This document shows positions 56,178-64,000 of a stretch of DNA of 64,000 bases, piece after piece (position 1 is the stretch's first letter; each line of letters opens with the position of its first letter). Both the position numbers and the translations under genes were made by a program. A model generated the notes under the pieces. It was not told where the DNA came from, made no database searches, and saw only the letters and a program-made list of their open reading frames with translations. Origin of the DNA: Pollenia angustigena (lineage: Eukaryota > Arthropoda > Insecta > Diptera > Polleniidae); NCBI GenBank assembly GCA_930367215.1, contig OV884058.1, positions 106,973,802 through 107,037,801 on the forward strand, written 5' to 3'.

Positions 56178-56927
56178 GTTTCCTGAACGTCAATAGTGAG
56201 AACTTTAGTAAAAACATCTAGCATCGAAAATATGTGAAACAAAGTTATCCATCGTATATCGAAAAGTGAGCAAAATGTCGAAAACTATCAACGCAGATTA
56301 CGTCGTTACCTTATAAATGTTTTTCAAGATGTTGAAAACGCATATTGTTGACGGCGACCAAAATTTTTAACGACGGCGGCGAAAATGCATGTTTTGGCTT
56401 TACCAATAATAGCTGCGTTCGTTTACCCCAAAATTTGTACAAATTTGTACTGGATTTTACTCAAATGCGTTCGCATACACATAAATTTGTAAAGTTTTCA
56501 TATTACTCACTTACTGGATTTTACTGGAGTTTTACTGGAAAAGTAAACGAACGCACATAATGTTTGTTGTTTATGAAACAGCTTTGAGAACATTCGTATA
56601 TTTTTCAAAGATGTTAAAAAAAAAATATTCATTGCATTTTAATTAAATTTTTGGAGTTAAAATGTTTTCTTGTCCCGGTTTTATTCGTGAGAATATTTGA
56701 CAGTTGAAAGCAGAAACTTTCCAACAAAAGTTTTAAAGACACACTTTTTGTGTAAATTGGCGAGTAATTTATTTACTTAACACTTATTACTCGCTTATAA
56801 TGTTACAGACGCAGTTAAGTGAGAAAAACCGTTGTTTGTTTTATTTTATGGCATTTTTGTTTAATTTCTCTCATTTTAATCGAACATTTTCTCGACGCAA
56901 GAGTTACAGAACATGGGCACTGTTATG
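56178..56927 (-). mobile_element. TIR element, CCCATGTTCTGT family (copy 2)
   Basis: Reverse-complement relative of 51902-52533: AGTGAGAACT, CATCGAAAA, GTGAAACAAA, ATTACGTCGTTA, GACGGCGACCAAAATTT, GACGGCGGCGAAAA and TTACAGAACATGGG in matching order. A MITE is nested at 56414. Confidence 0.72.
56414..56555. mobile_element. MITE, TGCGTTCGTTTAC family
   Basis: TGCGTTCGTTTACC and GTAAACGAACGCA at the ends, with TTACTGGATTTTACTGGA repeated inside. Nested in the preceding element. Confidence 0.75.
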
Positions 56928-57270
56928 TAAAAGACTCGAACACTAACAAAGTCCTCAGTGTGCCATCAGTAAAAACTATGATCAAAATTTAAAAATGTTT
57001 CAATTGCACCACAATCAACTAGCTCGAAAAATTTTAAATGAGGAGCGCACTGCTCAAAGAGAACATATACTACGTCCAGGGATGTTAGATGTGATGATTT
57101 TACGTCATTTTGACGATTTTTTTCGATGAATTTACCAAAATGACGATTGACAATTTTTAATGTAGAGTCACTTAGGTTTTGACGATTTAATCCTGCCAAT
57201 AAATTTAGTTTAAACTTTAATCCGGCATCAATTTTATAACACTTCAATCTGGCAAGTAACGTTTTTTCTT

Positions 57271-57417
57271 GCCCAACGTTTCCACATGCAAGTGTATACG
57301 TATAATCAACGAAAAATCGAGGAAACAGCCGATTGGCTGAATGTACAAAAATTGTGTGAATGTTAGTGAAAAAGTGTCACTGTATTGAGTTTTTCGAACT
57401 TGCATGTGGAAACGGGC
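57271..57417. mobile_element. MITE, GCCCAACGTTTCCACATGC family
   Basis: GCCCAACGTTTCCACATGCA at the left and TGCATGTGGAAACGGGC at the right; 147 bp. It lies in the hAT left arm. Confidence 0.75.
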
Positions 57418-57459
57418 GGTTAGTTTATATTCGTATGAAGAGGCGAATATACATTTATA

Positions 57460-58545
57460 CTAGCGGACCCGACGAACTTCGCCTCGTCCCAATTTTAAGC
57501 CTTCAGACAAACTTTAGAGTAATAATACAATACAAATATTTAAATTTTCAATGTGATTTATTTGAATGGAATCAGTAGAGAGCGATTTGATGAACAATGT
57601 TTTTCGATTTGTTTTTCGGCGCAAAAATAAATAACGAAGATGGTTTCCCAACACGCGAACATGCACCGTACAGATGACCGTGTGAAAAACAGGGAAATTC
57701 GAGATTAATCCCACAGACATCTAGTGATTGGCCTTGCGATTTATTGATTGTCATTGCAAATGCCAATCGAACGGGGAACTGAATCCGCTTGAATTCGAAT
57801 GGAAGTTCAGTCGGAATAATGGGAATACGTGGGATAAGGACTTCTTCTCCTTTGAATTTGCCCTTGATGATTGCCGCCTGAATCACATTGTTCATTAGCT
57901 TTTTGACGGACAACCGCGTACCATTGCACAATTTTGGAGGATGAAGATTCCGCAACATGATTATGATCGATACCACCTTCAGCTGTAAATTATGCGGCGG
58001 AGTTCCTGGTTCATGCAGCGAGTTCAAAAATTCCGTCGGGTAGCTGGTCGGTTCATTTTCGTCGGGCACGCAGTCAACAGATTTGTACGTATGCAGCTGT
58101 CCTGCGATTTGACTTTGAATAATTAAGCTTAAGCTATCGACGTCCTTATTCTTCGCTGCTAGTATTGCCCGTTCACCAAACCAATAGAGATTTTTGTAAT
58201 TTTGTGCAATGCCGGGGAACACTTTGCTGATGAGTTCCTCCTTGGACGATGTGAATTCACAAACATTTTCAGGGAACGATATCAATCAACAGGAATTTGG
58301 CCGCTGCCAAGCTCCAGCAGTTGTCTCGAGAATTCAGCAGCCGATGGGTCGTTCTGCAACGCGACTCTCATGTTTGTGGTCAATTGCAACTTCTGGACAT
58401 GCCTCCACAAAGTCGACGATTTCAGGCACGCGTTAAGTTCATCCGCAGCAGAAGATTTGGGGATGACGGGAAGTGATTGACGAAAATCTCCGGAGAGCAA
58501 TATCAAAGACCCACCAAATCGTCTTAAGTATTAAAAATTCTATAT
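57460..58545 (-). mobile_element. Helitron 3' terminal fragment
   Basis: On the minus strand the element ends ...GTCGGGTCCGCTAG at 57460, followed by T, which fits the Helitron CTRR end inserted at A-T. A stem GACGA/TCGTC (57471-57475 with 57484-57488) with an 8-nt loop lies 7 nt before CTAG. The helicase C-terminus lies just upstream. The 5' part is missing beyond about 58545. Confidence 0.88.
57572..58545 (-). pseudogene. Helitron Pif1-like helicase, C-terminal part, frameshifted
   Basis: The upstream frame (58282-58535) reads FGGSLILLSGDFRQSLPVIP, helicase motifs II-III, then KLQLTTNMR (motif IV-like). It runs into a stop at SGQIPVD; a one-base indel near 58284 shifts to the frame 57572-58285. 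That frame continues ISFPENVCEF..., ERAILAAKN, VDCVPDENEPTSYPTEFLNS, and then FAMTINKSQGQSLDVCGINL (motif V) and HGHLYGACSRVGKPSSLFIF (motif VI). This is the C-terminal third of the Rep-helicase protein. Walker A and the HUH replicase are not in the window. Apart from the single frameshift the reading is clean, so decay is recent. Confidence 0.93.
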
Positions 58546-58775
58546 TTTTTGGTTTTGTATGATTTTATACTTAATATTTTTTTATGTTTTAATAGAGTGA
58601 TTAATCCGTGTTGATAAAAAAACTATTTTTTATATGACGATTTTTTGACGGTTTTTTTCAAAACTAATGACGATTATGACGATTATTTCAAAACTAATGA
58701 CGATTATGACGAAAAAATATCTAACATCACTGACTACGCCTTATCCGATTAGAACAGCGTGAAACACCGATGTGA

Positions 58776-59585
58776 ACGGGAGCCGTGATTCGGAAAATTT
58801 TCGTACGGCGTTGTGGGGACTCAACCTTACGTAAAAGAATAGGATTTGATTATTTATTATTAGTTTATATATAAAGGAAAATAATATAATGATCCGAACC
58901 TCACACGAGCCTCGACTGTGCCATATCTTTATTCGCCGTTAAATTAGTCTTTTTCCCATTTGCGTCGAGTTTCTTCAAGAGACAAATTTGTAACACTTTG
59001 GTATTTCTTGCCAAAAAAAAGGACCTCAAAACGAATAACCCATTATCGAAGATCCATTTCAAAGTCTCTAAACACTAGTACGAACACCAAAAAGGATGAA
59101 ATGGCATAAGAGCAAGAAAAAATACTTCCGAAGGCATCATAACAACGTACAAGTGCAAGTTTATGGAAATCAAAAACTTTTTTATTTCAAGCTTTTTTTA
59201 TCTTTCTTTCTAGTTTTAGTTCGTTTTCTTTATTGAAATAGAAGTCAATTGGTGCAATATTAAAAGAAAACACTTAAACAAAACAAAAACACTAAAACTT
59301 CGATTTAAATTACGATGAGAAATATTGAAGAGGACCAGGAAGAAAAAAACAAGAATAAATTTTGCAAAGAAAAAATTCAAATTGATTTAGAAAAAATATT
59401 CAGGTTTTTAGAAGCAAAAAAAAAAAACTATGAAACCAAATCAAGATGTTGTTGTGTGAGCGGATACAAAAAGGATTTGGCAACAAGTGCAATTGGAAGC
59501 AATAGCAATTAAAAATGGTTTTAGGAAATGTATACACAAGGATTTATTAAAGATAATCGGGGGATTTAATTGGAATAATACTAAA
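58776..59585. other. No recognised feature
   Basis: The frame at 59315-59512 is lysine- and glutamate-rich with no domain. The region downstream of the possible exon has no clear further exon. Confidence 0.35.
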
Positions 59586-59589
59586 AGGA

Positions 59590-60243
59590 AAATGGGTAAT
59601 ATATAAGCGTTTGCAATGCATATCTAAGGAAATTAAATCAAGAGGTATAAAGTGCTGTATAAACCGCATAGAGGAAATTACAAATCGCACCAAAAAGGCA
59701 AATAAAGCATTTGGGGCACTACAAAAAGTATGGAAATCTCCCCAAATTCAGCTGAGGACCAAACTCCACTTCTCTTTTTATCATGCCTTCTAAACTGTTG
59801 TATGACTTTGAATCCTGGAACACCCCAGCTAGCGACTTGCAATCCTTGCATGTATACATTAATCGCTCGTTACAAAAACTACTCAAGATATTTTGGCCAA
59901 ATGTAATCTCGAACAGAGACCTTTGGGAAGGAGCAGGTGAAACACCAATACATAACCAGATCGTAAATCGTTAATGGAGCTGGATTTGCCATGTTTTCAT
60001 ACAAACCAACGATAACATAGCCAAAATGGCAATGTAATGGAACCCCCAAGTCAGTAGAAAACGAGGCAGACCCTCTAACATCTGGAGCAGACAAATTGAC
60101 AGTGAAACAGACTCTATTGAAAAGTCCTAGGCCGAAGTGGAGCAGATAGTGCAGGATAGATCACAATGGACGAACTTTGTTTTGGCCGTTGACTGCGTTC
60201 GAACGGCCCTTACTAATTTTCCGGAATTGAATCCTTTAATCTG
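59590..60243 (+). pseudogene. Non-LTR retrotransposon ORF2 C-terminal remnant
   Basis: Frame 1: RIEEITNRTKKANKAFGALQKVWKSPQIQ (split here: IEEITNRTKKANKAFGAL / QKVWKSPQIQLRTK). After a frameshift near 59790: LLYDFESWNTP, SLQKLLKIFWPNVISNRDLW, GETPIHNQIVNR, a stop, then WSWICHVF, DNIAKMAM, WNPQVSRKRGRPSNIW and QDRSQWTNF. This is the post-RT order YG.ESW, LRRIL+IFWP..ISN.+LW, W+WIGH, WNPQG+R+RGRP..TW. It is a plus-strand relative of 8272-8515. The polymerase YADD region is absent. Confidence 0.88.
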
Positions 60244-60740
60244 AGTCACACATAGTGGGGGAATTTGCAGAAATTTAAAAATCTGTTGTTTTTAAAGGAA
60301 TATACCGATCTGAAAAACTTCCGATTATCAGAAGCAGATATCAATTTCTCTAGACCCCCTGCAACACACTCAGGGGTATGTAGGGTAACATGAACATGAT
60401 ATTTTACCTTCTGGGTAACATTCTCTAGGAAAGTAGGTTCAAGCAAAACCAGACAGATCGTTTGATATCGCGGCTGACCAGGGATCATATCTGATAACAC
60501 TGAAATCGGAAGCCCCTGGTGTCTCGGCAACCCGACTGACTAATGGTTGAGGCATCCAAAAAAAAAAAGAATGCTTTTCGTCACGAAAAGATTGTTTTTA
60601 CAAAGAGTTGCACTATTCTCACGAAAATATATTTTTAGGGATTACGTTGTGGTTGTGCTTTGGACCCAAAGTCGCGGGTAAGGAAATCTTTAAAAGCCTA
60701 GTTCGAATGCTGATTTTTCACCACTTGTGGGATCACGGCC
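60244..60740 (+). repeat. LINE downstream repeat (unit 1)
   Basis: GATATCGCGGCTGACCAG, AACACTGAAATCGGAAGCCCC, GGACCCAAAGTCGCGGGTAAGGAA and GATTTTTCACCACTTGTGGG recur, diverged, in 61145-61465 and partly near 8750-9030. Probably the LINE 3' untranslated region. Confidence 0.5.
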
Positions 60741-60780
60741 TGCGTGACGGATCATCCCTAGGTGCTGTTGCTATTCAGCA

Positions 60781-60908
60781 TTATTCCGGTTGTCATTGTC
60801 GTCATCGACAGTGTCGTTTGTAGTAATAGACTAAAGTGACACACAGCCTTTGTTTTTTTTAATCTTCTACAAAAAAACGAGACTGTCGATGATGACAACC
60901 GGAATAAG
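60781..60908. repeat. Hairpin with 35-bp arms
   Basis: TTATTCCGGTTGTCATTGTC paired with GATGACAACCGGAATAA, inner CGTCATCGACAGT/ACTGTCGATGATG; about 55 nt between arms. No target duplication defined. Confidence 0.7.
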
Positions 60909-61132
60909 GCTGATGCTGCCAGCATATTTCTAAAATCAACGGAGGTTAGATAATTCCAACTCTTAAACAAGCGGGTAGTGTATAATTCTTTCGGATTATA
61001 CACTCATAATTGATACCTGTGTGTGTGTTGATTGCGGTTAGACACAGGGACGGTGGGCAAACGCATTGTTTGTCACCCAGTGATTAAGAACAACACGGCA
61101 GTTGCTTAAGTTATTTTTTTCTATATGTAACA

Positions 61133-61157
61133 CCCCCCCCCCCCCCCCCCCCCCCCC
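61133..61157. repeat. Poly-C tract, 25 bases
   Basis: An uninterrupted C run between ATATGTAACA and GAATTATG; together with the G runs at 6649 and 6771 it is exceptional in this AT-rich window. Confidence 0.9.
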
Positions 61158-61465
61158 GAATTATGTTGGGAATCATTTTAACGATATTTCAATCTTTCGG
61201 TTTAACATCCTCCGATGAAATCCGGTGCAGTCAATACCTGGAATTTTGCAGAGTTCAAAATGGATAGATCTCTTGAGATCGCGGCTGATCAGTAATTCTA
61301 TCTATTACCACGAAAGTCAGAAGACCCCGGAGACACGGCTGCGAATTGACTCTTGGTGATGCCCCTCGGGGGATAACGGTGTTTGGTTTTGGTTTGTAAC
61401 CAGAGTCGCGGAAAAAATAACTTAAAACTCAGCTTCAAGGGCCGATTTTTCAGCATTTGTGGGGA
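61145..61465 (+). repeat. LINE downstream repeat (unit 2)
   Basis: GAGATCGCGGCTGATCAG, TTACCACGAAAGTCAGAAGACCCC, AACCAGAGTCGCGGAAAAAATAA and GATTTTTCAGCATTTGTGGG, aligned with unit 1. Confidence 0.5.
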
Positions 61466-62168
61466 AATTTTTACCTTTTCCCATTTTTGCGAGTCGGGAA
61501 TATTTAATAATAATAATTAGTAATTCATGCTACAATAAATGATGTAAACTGACGAAAAAGATTATGGTAAGTTAATTTGTCAAAAATTAAGATTACAATT
61601 ATTGTTATTATTGACGTCGGATTTTATTGATAATGAAATTTATAACCTTTTTATTTACATTGAATTAATGACCTTGAAAGCCTGTATATAGAAAACTATA
61701 AAAACTATTTAGAGTAATCAAAAAAAAGGTCGATAAATACTTATAATTATGCTACAATTTAGGTTTTCCAACATAATTTGTCAAGTGTATGTATAAGAAG
61801 CTTATAACTTTCTCTAAAACCACGAGTGATGAATAAGGATTAAAACTCTTGTGAGATCCCATTACCCATATGGTTATATTCTAAGTCCTTACCGATTTAA
61901 TGTTTGTTGCGCCATGCAGACATTTACGTTTCTTTGTGGAAGGCGAAAAGGAATTACAAATGACAATAAGATTTGAATGAGGACCAGTCTTCCGAAAATA
62001 CTTAAGTGCAGATAAAATCGAAATGACTTATAATATTGACAAAAGCTTAGATGTAAAATTTGACCCATATAAATCCTATGTGCGCAGAAATAACTCTATT
62101 GAATTTTGCAAGAATCTGTCCATAATAAGTCAAAAGTTCCAAAATAGCCCAACTTCTAAAACAGTTTC
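61466..62168. other. AT-rich, no recognised feature
   Basis: Short chance frames only. Confidence 0.4.
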
Positions 62169-62171
62169 ATA

Positions 62172-62911
62172 CACTGCTAGAAAAATGCTCTTCGTATTGA
62201 TGATGCCCTAATATCAGAATTGTGACATCAATGTTACTACAAATGGCATCAATGAAGCAAAAAACAACATCAATAGAATGACTAACGTCTTCGTACAATT
62301 TTGTAATTTTTTACGTGTCATCTTTTTTATGACTATAGTGACATCAATTCGATGCCACATTTTGCATATTATTAACATTATTTTCATGATTACAATGTGT
62401 TATAAGAACCAAAAATTCCTATATTCTATTTTTTTTTTAATTATTTAGATAAATACTTCAAATTTTTAAAGTAGAATGATTACGAAGACCATATGGGCAT
62501 GGTGCTGGTGTCTTATTATTGAGAGTTCTGCTGTAAACAAAGGTCGTAATTCAACAAACGTGAAACTAACATATGTAACGGGTAAGTAAATAATAATATT
62601 CTCTCTCTTTGTCTTAAGTCAATTCCAATGACTTTGACTTAATGACAAACTGTCATTAAATTGATGATTATGTGTCCTTTCTCCGATGTTACTGCGTCAT
62701 CGCACCGAGGACATGTTCGTCATTTCTATGATGCCAAAGTGTCATCCCATTGATGACTTAAATTCATTTTGACCCTGATGACACTTTGGCGAAGTGATAT
62801 TAAGGTTGACATCACCATGATAAAAAGTGTCATGGGGTCAAAAACGAGGACACTTGTCATAGTACTGATGTCAAAATACATCAGCGTTTTGACGCCTTTT
62901 CTATCACTGTG
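62172..62911 (+). mobile_element. Non-autonomous element, ATG-module group 1 (copy C, best preserved)
   Basis: CACTGCTAGAAAAATGC at the left (after TA), CTTTTCTATCACTGTG at the right, with TGACATCA/TGATGTCA motifs throughout both arms. It carries the module on the plus strand. 740 bp, no transposase. Confidence 0.8.
62415..62587 (+). promoter_or_regulatory. Shared promoter-like/first-exon module with splice donor (copy C)
   Basis: CCTATATTC near 62416, AGTAGAATGATTACG with ATG at 62476. The open frame MITKTIWAWCWCLIIESS..VNKG continues to GTAACGG|GTAAGT (GT at 62582-62583). VNKG and the donor are shared with copies D and E. Confidence 0.55.
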
Positions 62912-63600
62912 AGGCCAAATATGTTGTATCTGACCTGATATTTGCCGGTACAATGCAAGTTTTATTGCCATCGTTCCATAAAATCGAGATTACCTTTCTC
63001 AACTCTACCCTAACGACTTCTTTGGTGATTTTGTTTTGAACTTTTCACTTAAATTTAAAATCGTATTTTTTAATTTTAAAATTTTTTGCAAACTTTTTAT
63101 TTTTTTTATTTTAAAATTCAAAATGATTGAGCATTTTAAACAGATATTTTAAGAGTACATTTTGTTTGTTATTATTTCAAATATTAAATTGTTAATATTA
63201 ATTTAAATTCACATGCATGTTTAAGTTACGTCATTAATAAGATCTACATATCGTTGCTATCATGTAGAAAGGCCCTAACTCACATAATTGCAACTTTAGA
63301 AGAGAAGGTGTAGTGATAACCAGGGTACGAAAGATTTTTAAAAATGGCTGGCAAAATGGCAAAACTTTCAAAAAATTAATAAAGAAAATTTAAGAGGCAT
63401 TTATTTTATTAAGTTTTAATTGTAAAGTACAACAGCATGCTTCTTCAAATTGTCCAAACTAAATAATCTCCTGTTATCGCATAAACATAAATTAATAAAT
63501 TTAAAACACTCTTTAAACATCGCAAGATGTAACTGGAGCATATTTGAACGCTTGTAGTTCAGATGAAGAACTACTCACTGTCTCACTTTCATAAAAATAT
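62912..63600. other. AT-rich, no recognised feature
   Basis: Nothing coding or paired. Confidence 0.4.
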
Positions 63601-63605
63601 GATAA

Positions 63606-63813
63606 GTCCACTTGCAAAGACCGCCAAGTTAAAAAAACAAAATTCTAAGAAAATCGATTAAAACAGATTTTTAAAATTGAAATGCCAAGCCATATAGAGT
63701 GTTTTGCAGGAGTATTGCACGATGTTAATAATGGCTTAGGGAGGCATTTTAAAAAACAAATAAAATGGCGGCTTTAACAGATTTTTTTTTAACTTAGCGG
63801 TCTTTGCAAGTCG
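63606..63813. mobile_element. MITE, AGTCCACTTGCAAAGACCGC family
   Basis: AGTCCACTTGCAAAGACCGC on the left, GCGGTCTTTGCAAGTCGACT on the right; inner AAGTTAAAAAAA/TTTTTTTTAACTT. GGCAT.TT motifs lie around the centre. Confidence 0.8.
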
Positions 63814-63851
63814 ACTACTCACATATCGATGGTTTTCTTCCGCAACCACCT

Positions 63852-64000
63852 AAGGCCGAGGCCACGCAATGAGCGGCTAGGCCGTCAAGCGGCTGAGCGT
63901 CAAAAAATTAAAACATATGAAATACTACTGAAGCGGCCACGAAGTGAGCGGCATGCGAGCGAAATTTTTGAGCGGCTAAGCGGCGCCGCTCAGGAATAAA
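63852..64000. mobile_element. MITE left part, cut by window end
   Basis: TAAGGCCGAGGCCACGCAATG begins a GC-richer tract with GAGCGGC/AAGCGGC repeated at least seven times. The right end lies beyond the window; GCGGCGCCGCT near 63983 may be the fold centre. Confidence 0.5.

Larger units (their letters stand above)
57077..58732. mobile_element. hAT element carrying a Helitron fragment
   Basis: CAGGGATGTTAGAT at the left and ATCTAACATCACTG at the right; flanks ACTACGTC (57069-57076) and ACTACGCC (58733-58740), 7/8 match. Subterminal TGACGATTATGACGATT motifs occur at both ends. It contains a MITE and a Helitron 3' end. Confidence 0.82.
56950..58775 (+). pseudogene. Possible host exon split by hAT insertion
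   Basis: A frame open from about 56947 passes MFQLHHNQLARKILNEER (ATG 56995) to the 8-bp target at 57069-57076. If the hAT element and one duplication are ignored, it continues in frame from 58741 as ...RLIRLEQRETPM and stops at 58773-58775. The two target copies differ only at a synonymous Arg codon (CGT/CGC). The peptide is charged and helical (K/E/R/Q rich) and unlike the surrounding AT-rich translation. I do not recognise it. It may be a real exon or chance: about 60 codons open in this composition is not rare. Confidence 0.3.

Noticed and set aside
1..64000. LTR retrotransposon or endogenous viral sequence
   Set aside because: I saw no paired LTRs, primer-binding sites, or gag/pol/env or viral motifs.

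Overview
The window is AT-rich intergenic or intronic DNA from an insect, most likely a higher fly (Diptera). The evidence is the base composition, the absence of any confident host gene, and a dense mixture of insect-type DNA transposons: hAT, DD41D mariner, piggyBac, Helitron, a Mutator-like element and many MITEs. With them are decayed LINE tails and tRNA-derived SINEs. The species cannot be fixed from the sequence alone. None of the longer open frames is an intact known gene; the ones I recognise are transposase, reverse transcriptase or helicase remnants.

Layout. 1-656 is one end of a hAT element whose near-complete relative lies at 17357-18742. 0.99-5.4 kb holds two hAT elements with 8-bp target duplications, each carrying nested hairpin MITEs. 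5.4-10.6 kb holds MITEs, G tracts, a LINE remnant and an element of the 'ATG-module' class. 10.6-20.1 kb holds another ATG-module element, LINE debris, a 1.3-kb dispersed repeat with internal ~180-bp periodicity and the second hAT copy. 20.1-25.3 kb is one hAT element swollen to 5.2 kb by a DD41D mariner, an ATG-module element, a hammerhead-bearing repeat, a second hAT and a MITE. 25.4-35.6 kb holds more mariner, LINE, pogo-like and MITE copies and a Mutator-like hairpin with 9-bp duplications. 36.8-37.4 kb is a tandem duplication. 39.5-45.4 kb holds a mariner, MITEs, the second hammerhead repeat and a complex palindrome. 46.2-50.3 kb holds two piggyBac-family elements, one with perfect TTAA duplications, carrying nested SINEs and MITEs. 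51-58.8 kb holds inverted MITE copies, a third mariner and a Helitron end inside a hAT, and that hAT sits inside a short open frame that may be a host exon. 59.6-61.5 kb is LINE remnant. 62-64 kb holds a further ATG-module element and MITEs.

Two observations stand out. (1) Three dispersed copies of a ~280-bp repeat each contain a hammerhead-ribozyme core (CTGATGA, stem II, GAAA, palindromic stem III, and a stem I that is retained through wobble pairs). (2) Eight non-autonomous elements, in three groups with different ends, share one internal module: CCCGTATTC-like upstream sequence, then AGAATGATG, a short open frame, and in most copies a GTAAGT/GTGAGT splice donor. They are inserted at TA. 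This looks like a conserved promoter plus first exon.
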